From: Lentisphaeria bacterium UBA1829 | GTDB lineage: Bacteria; Verrucomicrobiota; Lentisphaeria; Victivallales; UBA1829 | DNA length: 7,258 bases | Reading direction: 5' to 3' | Assembly (NCBI GenBank): GCA_002338895.1 | Contig: DDJH01000146.1 | Span: 1 to 7,258 of the forward strand | Shown here: positions 1-5,127 of the stretch, one piece after another | Layout of the letters: the number at the start of each line of letters is the position of its first letter | Position numbering within the stretch: the first letter of the stretch is position 1 | Program-made: the position numbers and the translations under genes | Notes under the pieces: generated by a model | What the model was told of the DNA's origin: nothing | Database searches by the model: none | What the model saw: the letters and a program-made list of their open reading frames with translations, nothing else

Positions 1-1
1 T

Positions 2-298
2 TCATTTGGGCGGCAAGCTCTATGGACGACATGCTATCACCCGCTTCACCATCGGATCATTGCCGCCGCGCTGGCCCATGACGCGATGTACCAGGTCGAA
101 CTCTTCCCGCGTGAGGACTGTGATTGGGTTTTCCTGGAGATGCTCCAGACGTGGGGTGTTTCCTGGTACCAGCGGAACAAAATGTACCTCGCGGTCCGTG
201 CCGCCGGCGGCGCTGTCTGGAACCGGCACACGCCTGAAAGCATCGCGGAGGGCAAGAAATTTGTTACTTTCACGCCGTATGAGGAGGTCGCCACATGA
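2..298 (+). CDS. DUF1353-like phage protein (5' end missing)
   Basis: The reading frame is open from the first complete codon at position 2 and stops at 296-298, giving 98 residues of a protein that starts outside the window. Its visible part has the pattern I associate with the DUF1353 family of phage proteins: a run of the type HHRIIAAALAHDAMYQ, then an acidic segment with FLEML, then GVSWYQRNKMYLAVRAAGG. The family is commonly encoded among phage tail or lysis genes and has no well-established function. An internal ATG at 86 would give only 70 residues and would discard conserved-looking sequence (the HHR...AHD stretch), so the longer partial frame is preferred. The stop overlaps the start of the next gene (ATGA), indicating translational coupling in a phage late-type operon. 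Family assignment is from pattern memory, not a search. Confidence 0.72.
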   Translation, partial: SFGRQALWTTCYHPLHHRIIAAALAHDAMYQVELFPREDCDWVFLEMLQTWGVSWYQRNKMYLAVRAAGGAVWNRHTPESIAEGKKFVTFTPYEEVAT

Positions 299-510
299 CG
301 GAGGAATGGGCAAGGTGGGTCCTCGCAGGGATTCTGGCGTGGGGGGTGTGGGAGCTCCGCCAGCTCCGTGCGGAAGTCGCATCCCGCGTCCATTACAGGG
401 ATTGCGACAAGCGCATGGGTATGCATGAAGAGGGGATTACGAGACTCGAAAATGAAATGAACAGGAACAGAGAGCGGATCGCCGCTCTCGAGGCAAAGGA
501 GGAGGACTGA
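295..510 (+). CDS. Small membrane-anchored coiled-coil phage protein
   Basis: The 71-residue product has one hydrophobic, tryptophan-rich N-terminal segment (about residues 7-20, WVLAGILAWGVW). It is followed by a charged tail whose last part has heptad spacing (I48, L51, M55, I62, L65), so a short coiled coil is likely. A single Cys lies at residue 37. The start is supported by GAGGAGG at 281-287, seven bases before ATG, and by the ATGA overlap with the upstream gene; the next gene follows with no gap. An N-terminal anchor with an exposed coiled coil next to a lipoprotein gene suggests envelope work, possibly lysis (holin accessory or inner spanin-like), but no diagnostic motif is visible and the protein is shorter than classical Rz. 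It could equally be a small accessory membrane protein. Function is unassigned. Confidence 0.65.
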   Translation: MTEEWARWVLAGILAWGVWELRQLRAEVASRVHYRDCDKRMGMHEEGITRLENEMNRNRERIAALEAKEED

Positions 511-972
511 ATGACTCAGGAAGCAAAAGAGACCGGAATCGTGTTCATCGTTGCGGGAGTAGCTGTTCTGCTCCTGCTGCTCTGCGGGTGCGCCACATCG
601 GAACAGCTCGCCAAAAATCTGAACAGTAAAAACGTTCAAGGGAATGGTCTTATCACGGACAACCGGATCGGGGTAGACCCTGAAACGCTGTCGCCGGTTC
701 TGAAATCCGTTGTTATCTCCGGGGATTTCCAGACAATCAAATCGGATGGAAACTACCTCAATTTCAAGAGGGAAGAATCCTCCGCATGGTACAACGCTGA
801 AAACAAAACAAAGAAACTCCAATTGACGATCACAGCCTCATCCGAGGCGGATTTCAAGGAAATCCTGAAGAATGCCCTCTCCGCTCTGCAAAAACAGAAC
901 GGAGAGAATAAAAACGCTTCCGACAGCGAAGCCGGTACTACGCTGTCAGCATCTTCGAGCAGCGGGCGATAA
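511..972 (+). CDS. Phage-encoded lipoprotein of unknown function
   Basis: The 153-residue product begins with a hydrophobic stretch (residues 10-24) ending in LLCGC, a plausible lipobox with Cys27 as the lipidated residue, so the mature protein should be membrane-anchored and about 127 residues long. The body has beta-like, polar sequence around an IGVDPET motif (about residues 53-59). The tail from about residue 136 is Ser/Thr-rich and looks disordered. ATG directly follows the TGA of the previous gene and is preceded by AAAGGAGGAGG. Phage-encoded lipoproteins include outer spanins and superinfection-exclusion proteins; this one is longer than Rz1-type spanins and lacks their proline-rich character, so neither role is assigned. 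Its last 35 bp overlap the convergent integrase gene. A long antisense frame covers the locus but has no gene-like features. Confidence 0.75.
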   Translation: MTQEAKETGIVFIVAGVAVLLLLLCGCATSEQLAKNLNSKNVQGNGLITDNRIGVDPETLSPVLKSVVISGDFQTIKSDGNYLNFKREESSAWYNAENKTKKLQLTITASSEADFKEILKNALSALQKQNGENKNASDSEAGTTLSASSSSGR

Positions 973-2320
973 GCTCCTCGACTGTTTTTAGGGGAAGCGA
1001 ATAGGCCAGCTCCGCAAGTTTTCTGCGAGAAAAACTTTCAGGTTCTCCCGCTCCGGCATCTCCGACGAAGAGAGGCCGGAGCTTTTTGATTTCCGCTCTG
1101 AGCTCTTCGTCCGTGTCGTGGTCGGCATAATGCTCCGTCATGGCAAGCACTGCATGGCCCACGAACCTCTTAATGACGCTTTCCGGGATCCCTGCCCTCT
1201 TTGCGCGGTAGCAGAAAACATGTCTCATCGAATGGAGATCTTTCACCGAAACAGCCCGCCTTCCCGGAACAGACACCGTAGTCACAATGCCAAGTCCGTT
1301 AAGAAATTTTTTTACTCGCTCTGAAACGCAAGTAGGCTGCCTGAGATACATTTCAGCATGTGCCGGGAAGATAAACTCGCCCCTCCTCGGCTGGGCCCCG
1401 AGATACTCCGCCAACTCCGGAAGAAGAGGGAGCTTTATTTCCGTTCCGGTTTTTCGTCTGAGACGGCGGATGCAGCCGCTCGCCCAGTCAATGTCGCCCC
1501 ATTTAAGGGTGCAAATATCGCCCTCTGTCATTCCGCTGTTTGCGGCAACGACGAAGAGCGGGTAACAGAACGGGTCATTCTGGATACCGTTCCAGATCAG
1601 CCGCAGCTCATGGGGCGAAAACACCTCTCTTGCGACAGGCTTCCGAAGAGGCAGTACAACCCGGTCCCACGGGTTATGAAAAAGCCCGGCGTCCTCTTCC
1701 AGCCGAGAAAATACCCACCGGCAAACGCCGACGATCTCTTTGATTGTCTTCGGGGACAGTCCGTAATCCTTCTCATAGGAAATGTCCCTCAGCTTGCCGC
1801 GTTTTCCTTGGGTCTGATACTGAATCTTCTTAATAAACCTTCCATGCGCCACAAGATAGCTTACATAAGCCTCACAGTGCGCACGGCGCACAGATGCAAG
1901 ATTCTGGACCTCCTGGAACTCAGACCTCATGAACGCGGCGAAATCCTCCCAGTAGGTTTCCCGGAGAGCGGCATATGATGACCTGCTCTCACGCTTGGAG
2001 GGCTTTGCCGCGGCGAGAGGAAAGGCCTCGGAGAGTGTAATCGGGCTTCCGCCGGTCAGCTCGTACTTGTAGTTTTCCACAAGGGCGCGGACTGATTTAT
2101 TCCTGCGCACCTCTTCCTCGATCTTTTTCCGTTCTTCGATTTTTTGTGTAACACAAGATCTCGCTTTCGCCTCTTCACGCAGAGCCCTCGCCCTGACCGC
2201 CTCTAGCGCTCTTCCATTGAGCCCTTTTTCGACTTCGCACCCAGGACACGGTCCGGAAAAGTCTTCACCATTGAGGCGAAAACGATAGTGAAACTTGTTT
2301 CCCCGAAGGATTATAGACAT
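938..2320 (-). CDS. int: Tyrosine recombinase / phage integrase
   Basis: This 460-residue protein is a site-specific recombinase that would integrate and excise the element at the adjacent tRNA gene. An N-terminal part (about 1-75) opens with MSIILRGNKFHYRFRLNG and contains a CPGC motif (25-28) followed by a charged helical stretch. A SAM-like core-binding region spans about 110-225, and the catalytic domain about 232-405. Visible catalytic residues are Lys290 in the beta hairpin (RRKTGTEIKLPL), His363 and Arg366 (HSMR), His389 (VGH) and the Tyr398 nucleophile (EHYAD). The first conserved Arg, expected in a TGLR-type motif, is Thr265 (SGMTEGD). The ATG at 2320 is chosen because GGGAGG lies 7 bases upstream; a GTG eight codons earlier has no such support. 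The gene is co-directional with the tRNA upstream and converges with the lipoprotein gene. The C-terminal 55 residues extend beyond the catalytic domain. Confidence 0.96.
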   Translation of the reverse strand: MSIILRGNKFHYRFRLNGEDFSGPCPGCEVEKGLNGRALEAVRARALREEAKARSCVTQKIEERKKIEEEVRRNKSVRALVENYKYELTGGSPITLSEAFPLAAAKPSKRESRSSYAALRETYWEDFAAFMRSEFQEVQNLASVRRAHCEAYVSYLVAHGRFIKKIQYQTQGKRGKLRDISYEKDYGLSPKTIKEIVGVCRWVFSRLEEDAGLFHNPWDRVVLPLRKPVAREVFSPHELRLIWNGIQNDPFCYPLFVVAANSGMTEGDICTLKWGDIDWASGCIRRLRRKTGTEIKLPLLPELAEYLGAQPRRGEFIFPAHAEMYLRQPTCVSERVKKFLNGLGIVTTVSVPGRRAVSVKDLHSMRHVFCYRAKRAGIPESVIKRFVGHAVLAMTEHYADHDTDEELRAEIKKLRPLFVGDAGAGEPESFSRRKLAELAYSLPLKTVEELIARCSKMLTA

Positions 2321-2327
2321 TTGTGAG

Positions 2328-2333
2328 CCTCCC
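2328..2333 (-). promoter_or_regulatory. Shine-Dalgarno of the integrase
   Basis: On the minus strand GGGAGG ends 7 bases before the ATG at 2320. This fixes the integrase start and rules against the earlier GTG at 2344. The seven-base spacer plus the start codon includes CTCACAAA, which is the exact complement of a TTTGTGAG at 2395-2388 on the same strand. Confidence 0.8.
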
Positions 2334-2389
2334 GTAGATACCACTATGGACTACTATGTACGACTGGGAGGACAGCCTCAGCTACTTCT

Positions 2390-2407
2390 CACAAAATTTA
2401 CACAAAA
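2390..2407. repeat. Direct repeat CACAAAA x2 beside the tRNA 3' end
   Basis: CACAAAA occurs at 2390-2396 and again at 2401-2407, separated by TTTA, just outside the CCA end of the tRNA. The first copy also forms an inverted pair (CTCACAAA at 2388-2395 with TTTGTGAG at 2320-2327) across the space between tRNA and integrase. Short repeats here are where integrase arm-type or excisionase sites are usually found; that role is inferred from position only. Confidence 0.35.
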
Positions 2408-2408
2408 C

Positions 2409-2450
2409 TGGTAGCGGGGGATGGAATTGAACCATCGACCTTCAGGTTAT
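2409..2450. other. Probable att site in the tRNA 3' half
   Basis: The integrase gene starts 88 bp from the tRNA 3' end and points away from it, the standard arrangement when an element uses the tRNA anticodon/T-arm to CCA segment as att core. The exact core is unknown because its duplicate at the far end of the element lies outside the window; the interval given is the tRNA 3' half, not a measured repeat. Confidence 0.5.
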
Positions 2451-2483
2451 GAGCCTGACAAGCTACCACTGCTCTACCCCGCA
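2409..2483 (-). tRNA. tRNA-Met (CAU), initiator type
   Basis: The 75-nt cloverleaf folds completely: acceptor GCGGGG/CCCCGC (2-7 with 66-71), D stem GAGC/GCUU with a G-U closing pair, anticodon stem UCAGG/CCUGA with loop CUCAUAA (anticodon CAU), variable loop AGGUC, T stem GAUGG/CCAUC with loop UUCAAUU, and an encoded CCA. Two initiator hallmarks are present: position 1 does not pair with 72 (U1 and U72), and the D stem has A11-U24. The third, three G-C pairs at 29-31 with 39-41, is only partly met because position 29 is A (A29-U41). This indicates initiator tRNA-fMet rather than elongator Met or the lysidine-modified Ile tRNA. A strong promoter lies 25-30 bp upstream. Its 3' half probably serves as the attachment site of the element to its left; CCA and all stems are intact, so the insertion has not damaged the gene. 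Confidence 0.95.
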
Positions 2484-2514
2484 ACAAGAGCTCGCGTTCT
2501 GCGAACATGTCCTT

Positions 2515-2543
2515 ACTATACCATTCTTCCGGCGGTTTGTCAA
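2515..2543 (-). promoter_or_regulatory. Sigma-70-type promoter of the tRNA
   Basis: On the minus strand a perfect TTGACA (2543-2538) is followed by a 17-base spacer and TATAGT (2520-2515), five of six matches to the -10 consensus. The expected start is near 2508, leaving about 25 bases of leader before the tRNA. It is among the best promoter matches in the window. With no clear terminator after the tRNA, it could also feed the integrase. Confidence 0.85.
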
Positions 2544-2589
2544 GTCCGGAAAGAGACTTTTCCAAAAGAAATCTTCCATTTTCCGAGAC

Positions 2590-3453
2590 TCATTGCCGGT
2601 CTTTCGTTCGATACTCCCCAGGGACAACGCCGAACTGCGATTCAAACGCCCGGTAAAAATAACTCAGATCATTGAACCCGCTTCGATAGCAGATCTCCGC
2701 AATGCTCTGAGAAGTGCTTCTCAACTCCGCCGCGGCAAACTCCAGACGTTTCCGCTTCCGGACCGCCATGATCGAACTGCCCGTCTGCGCTCGATAAAGC
2801 GAGCACAGGTGATTCTTCGTCAGACCAACCCGTTCCGCCAATGTCGCCAGCGGGATCTCCTCCGAGAAGTTCCGTGAAATCATGTAGTTGATGTATTCCA
2901 CGATTCTCTCCTTGCCGCCGTGACGGACCTGCCGCTCGCTGTTCCGGAGCATCAGAATCAGAAGCTCCAGAAGATTCCATTTCAGGCAGGAGCGGTAGTT
3001 GACCGCCTTCTCCTCAAACTCCCGCATCATCGTCCGGACCAGACGCGCCATCCGGGCATCCGCCTGCTGAATATAGAGAGATTCGTCCGAAACGGCGCCA
3101 TCCTCGGAAAAAACTGAAAAAATATGAAAATCGTCCTTCAGGCTCTCCAGTTCCCGCGCAATCAGCGAATAGGAGAAAATAATATTGTACAACTCCAGCG
3201 AGCCGGTCCGGATATCATACGTCGTCAGCGAATCCGGACGCACAAGGAAAAAAGAGTTCGGATGAATCGGATACGCCCTCTCCTGAACAACAAACTCCCC
3301 TTCCCCCTCCAGAATGTAGACCAGTTTCCAGAACTCCCGAAGATACCGGTGGGAAAGGTTGAACTCCTCCGCGCGATTGATCCGATGAAGGATCGTAAAC
3401 GGGAAGTCCGGACTGAAAAAATGTTCCGCCTTGTACTGTCTGATCTTCTTCAT
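2590..3453 (-). CDS. AraC/XylS-family transcriptional regulator
   Basis: The 287-residue protein has the standard two-part layout. The N-terminal half (about 15-165) is a cupin-like sensor domain of the AraC_binding type, with the strand pattern WKLVYILEGEGEFVV (42-56) and a proline/asparagine turn followed by FFLVRPDS (68-75). The C-terminal 100 residues are two helix-turn-helix units: PLATLAERVGLTKNHLCSLY (201-220) and IAEICYRSGFNDLSYFYRAF (251-270), ending in the family's FGVVPGEYR. Such proteins usually bind a sugar or related ligand and activate nearby catabolic genes, so the lactonase or the divergent esterase are candidate targets; this is inference from proximity. ATG at 3453 is preferred over an in-frame TTG at 3474, which would overlap the smr stop. 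It starts 7 bp after smr ends, so the two are likely cotranscribed. No strong Shine-Dalgarno is visible. Confidence 0.94.
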   Translation of the reverse strand: MKKIRQYKAEHFFSPDFPFTILHRINRAEEFNLSHRYLREFWKLVYILEGEGEFVVQERAYPIHPNSFFLVRPDSLTTYDIRTGSLELYNIIFSYSLIARELESLKDDFHIFSVFSEDGAVSDESLYIQQADARMARLVRTMMREFEEKAVNYRSCLKWNLLELLILMLRNSERQVRHGGKERIVEYINYMISRNFSEEIPLATLAERVGLTKNHLCSLYRAQTGSSIMAVRKRKRLEFAAAELRSTSQSIAEICYRSGFNDLSYFYRAFESQFGVVPGEYRTKDRQ

Positions 3454-3460
3454 TTCGGAT

Positions 3461-3724
3461 TCACAGATGGACAACCGTCACGCCGTCGGCTCCCGGAGCG
3501 CCGATATCTTCTCCGGGAAAATAGATCCGGCAGGGAAGTCGGCCGCTCGCCAGGGCTCCGCGAATCCGGGAGCGCAGGATCCCGCTTCCGTTCCCATGGA
3601 TTACAAGAACGCTCCTGCCTGTTCCGGCATACCGCCCGAACAGAGGACGCAGAAGCGCCATGGCCTCATCCACGGTCTTTCCGTGCAGATCCACTCTGAA
3701 ATCATAATCCGGCGAATGTTTCAA
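3461..3724 (-). CDS. Stand-alone Smr-domain protein
   Basis: The 87-residue product is almost wholly a Smr (small MutS-related) domain: DLHG at 12-15, the glycine-rich VLVIHGNGSGILR at 39-51, and a C-terminal GADGVTVVHL (78-87), the typical family ending. Smr domains bind or nick nucleic acids; stand-alone bacterial versions have been linked to RNA cleavage and ribosome rescue, but the role of this one is not shown. No ATG lies upstream of the DLHG motif in frame. The chosen TTG at 3724 has GGGAG seven bases before it and leaves a short leader (residues 1-11). Both that Shine-Dalgarno and the TTG lie in the 3' arm of a long hairpin. The gene sits between the lactonase (86 bp gap) and araC (7 bp gap) on the same strand, so it is probably part of one transcript. 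Confidence 0.87.
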   Translation of the reverse strand: MKHSPDYDFRVDLHGKTVDEAMALLRPLFGRYAGTGRSVLVIHGNGSGILRSRIRGALASGRLPCRIYFPGEDIGAPGADGVTVVHL

Positions 3725-3774
3725 CGATCGGCTCCCTGCTGTTCCGGCTGGAACGGAAGAGAGCAGGATCGTTG
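3722..3774 (-). promoter_or_regulatory. Long hairpin covering the smr ribosome binding site
   Basis: Read as minus-strand RNA, an 8-bp outer stem CAACGATC/GATCGTTG is perfect. It is followed inward by GCTCTC/GGGAGC (one G-U pair) and GTTCC/GGAAC closed by an AGCC loop, with small internal loops. The Shine-Dalgarno-like GGGAG and the TTG start of smr both lie in the 3' arm. No U-run follows, so it is not a standard intrinsic terminator; it could limit smr translation or mark the 3' end of the lactonase message. Confidence 0.55.
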
Positions 3775-3786
3775 TCCGAATCCTGC
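3763..3786 (-). promoter_or_regulatory. Alternative hairpin competing with the smr hairpin
   Basis: On the minus strand GCAGGAT (3786-3780) pairs perfectly with ATCCTGC (3769-3763) across a 10-base loop. It uses bases that form the 5' arm of the larger smr hairpin, so the two folds exclude each other. A third small dyad, TCCGG-TTTTT-CCGGA (3810-3796), directly follows the lactonase stop. Role inferred from geometry only. Confidence 0.4.
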
Positions 3787-3810
3787 CACTCCCGCTCCGG
3801 AAAAACCGGA

Positions 3811-4848
3811 TTATTTTTCCCAGTAGATGGCAAGAGGACGCTTATGCGTCAGGACCTGGCCGTCCGGCGTGAGCTTTCCGGTCTCCGGATCGTAGTCGAA
3901 GAAGAAGACCGTATCGGAGAACTCGTTGGCGGAAGCGAATTTCCGCATGCCGGGCAGGAAGTTGATGTCGCGCGGACTGCTGCCTCCGCAGAGCAGAAGA
4001 TCGTGGAAGCGCATGCCGCCCCTTCCGTCCAGACGGAACACGGCGATGGAGTCATAGCCGCGATTGGAGGCAAAAAGGAATTTCTCATCCTCCGAAAGAC
4101 GCACCGCCGCCGCTTTCGTGGCGCCGTGGAATGCGGCGGGAATTGTGGAAAGCTCCTCGAGTTTCTCGAACCGTCCGTCCGCATAGGCCAGAGAAATCAC
4201 GGTGTTGCCCAGCTCGTTCAGGAGATAGGCGATCTTTCCCGACTTGTCGAACACCAGATGCCGCGGACCGGAACCGGCGGGTTCCACATGGAAGGTATAC
4301 GCCTTCTCCTCGTCGATTCCCTTGACCGGATCAAACGGGTAGAGACGGACCGCGTCGATGCCGAGATCAATCACGATCAGATATTTCCCGTCCGGTGTGA
4401 TGTTGGTGAAATGGGTATGCGGACCGTCCTGTCTCGGCTGATTCGGACCTTTTCCGGTGTGCTGGATGTTGCGCAGGCGTTCCCGGATGCTGCCGTCTTC
4501 GTTCAGCGCAAACACGGAGACCGAACCGGAAGAGTAGTTCGCGCAGAACAGAAACTTTCCGGACGGATCCGTGATCACATAGCAACCGGCCTTTCCGGCC
4601 GCGGACATCCGGTTCAGCTCCGTCAGCGCTCCGTCCGCCCCGACCTTGTAGGCCGCCACGCCGGAGGAGTCTCCGACCGTACAGGTGGAATACAGGAACC
4701 GGCGATCCGGCGAAAACGAAATCCAGTTGGCGTTGTCCAGCTGGTTGAAGCCGAGCTGCCGGACGGAGCCGTCCTCCATCATCTGATAGCGGTAGATCCC
4801 CCCATCCAAAGCGGCGGCGCAGGCCACAATGTAAAAAATGCTGTTCAT
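3811..4848 (-). CDS. Lactonase, YbhE/6-phosphogluconolactonase-type beta-propeller
   Basis: The 345-residue length matches the seven-bladed propeller lactonases (E. coli Pgl/YbhE is about 331 residues). Repeating blade signatures are visible: WISFSPDRRFLYST (42-55), ITDPSGKFLFCANYSSGSVSVF (about 92-113), DGPHTHFTNITPDGKYLIV (141-159), GPRHLVFDKSGKIAYLLNELGNTV (about 194-217), LSEDEKFLFASNRGYDSIAVF (about 251-271) and SPRDINFLPG (291-300). Family members hydrolyse sugar lactones, classically 6-phosphogluconolactone in the pentose phosphate pathway, though many homologues have an unproven substrate. There is no signal peptide, so it is cytoplasmic. ATG at 4848 is chosen over GTG at 4878 because GGGAG lies 9 bases upstream of the ATG. 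It is the first gene of the probable lactonase-smr-araC unit and divergent from the secreted esterase. Confidence 0.92.
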   Translation of the reverse strand: MNSIFYIVACAAALDGGIYRYQMMEDGSVRQLGFNQLDNANWISFSPDRRFLYSTCTVGDSSGVAAYKVGADGALTELNRMSAAGKAGCYVITDPSGKFLFCANYSSGSVSVFALNEDGSIRERLRNIQHTGKGPNQPRQDGPHTHFTNITPDGKYLIVIDLGIDAVRLYPFDPVKGIDEEKAYTFHVEPAGSGPRHLVFDKSGKIAYLLNELGNTVISLAYADGRFEKLEELSTIPAAFHGATKAAAVRLSEDEKFLFASNRGYDSIAVFRLDGRGGMRFHDLLLCGGSSPRDINFLPGMRKFASANEFSDTVFFFDYDPETGKLTPDGQVLTHKRPLAIYWEK

Positions 4849-4892
4849 TCGATACAACTCCCGTTGATTGTTTTGCACATTGGCGATAAGGA

Positions 4893-4922
4893 ACTATACC
4901 ATCGAATGAGGCATTTTGCGAA
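4893..4922 (-). promoter_or_regulatory. Candidate promoter of the lactonase operon
   Basis: On the minus strand TTCGCA (4922-4917, four of six matches to the -35 consensus) is followed by an 18-base spacer and TATAGT (4898-4893). Transcription would start near 4886, giving a leader of about 38 bases before the lactonase ATG. The -10 is good but the -35 is weak, which suits a regulated promoter. Confidence 0.4.
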
Positions 4923-5053
4923 AGCGGAAAAGGATTTTTTTCGGAATATTTCCCTTTTACTCACAATATGAACGAATCGCCGCAATCCGGAGAAAAAGCG
5001 GGAGAAGTCGACCGTTTTTTCACAGAAAGAATCAGAAAAATGCTGGAACGTTC

Positions 5054-5082
5054 TGGACAAATCCAGTTTGCGGTGTTATACT
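5054..5082 (+). promoter_or_regulatory. Strong sigma-70-type promoter of the esterase
   Basis: TGGACA (5054-5059, five of six) is followed by a 17-base spacer and TATACT (5077-5082, five of six), with TG at 5074-5075 making an extended -10. The expected start is near 5089, so the leader before the ATG at 5128 is about 39 bases. The -35 lies inside a small dyad CTGGA-CAAA-TCCAG (5053-5066) and just after the 8-bp palindrome GAACGTTC (5046-5053). Confidence 0.75.
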
Positions 5083-5102
5083 CTTCCAACCACACCGCAA
5101 AC
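5066..5102. promoter_or_regulatory. 11-bp perfect inverted repeat around the -10 (operator candidate)
   Basis: GTTTGCGGTGT (5066-5076) and ACACCGCAAAC (5092-5102) are exact reverse complements separated by 15 bp that contain the -10 box and the expected transcription start. Since only the right arm would be in the transcript, it cannot act as an RNA hairpin of that mRNA. A DNA site for a dimeric repressor or other regulator is the natural reading. Confidence 0.55.
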
Positions 5103-5127
5103 AGGTCAACAAAAGAGGAGAAGCTGT

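Larger units (their letters stand above)
1..2408. mobile_element. End of an integrated phage-like element, cut by the window start
   Basis: The stretch from the window start to the tRNA holds phage-type genes (DUF1353-like protein, small membrane protein, lipoprotein) and a tyrosine integrase beside the 3' end of a tRNA gene. Such elements usually integrate by recombination in the tRNA 3' half, with the integrase next to the attachment site, so the element should lie to the left of the tRNA and the chromosome to the right. Only one end is visible. The other attachment site, structural genes and replication genes are outside the window, so I cannot tell an intact prophage from a remnant or a satellite. 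The inner boundary is an inference, because the duplicated att core cannot be located without the other end. Confidence 0.75.

Noticed and set aside
46..822. Long minus-strand frame of 258 codons opposite the phage genes
   Set aside because: It covers three well-formed plus-strand genes that have good ribosome binding sites and coupled starts; its translation is Cys/Ser/Pro-rich without domain signals.
955..989. Possible terminator after the lipoprotein gene (TCGAG/CTCGA then TTTTT)
   Set aside because: The stem is only 5 bp with a 17-base loop and the T-run is not adjacent to it; too weak to call.
1358..1978. Plus-strand frame of 206 codons inside the integrase gene
   Set aside because: Antisense to a clear tyrosine recombinase; no ribosome binding site or recognisable protein pattern.
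3796..3818. Terminator-like TCCGG-AAAAA-CCGGA followed by TTATTTTT on the plus strand
   Set aside because: No plus-strand gene ends here. On the minus strand, where the lactonase does end, the 5-bp stem has no following U-run.
3772..4971. Plus-strand frame of 399 codons opposite the lactonase
   Set aside because: The opposite strand encodes an unmistakable propeller lactonase. The Arg/Gly/Val-rich translation is typical of the mirror frame of a GC-rich gene.
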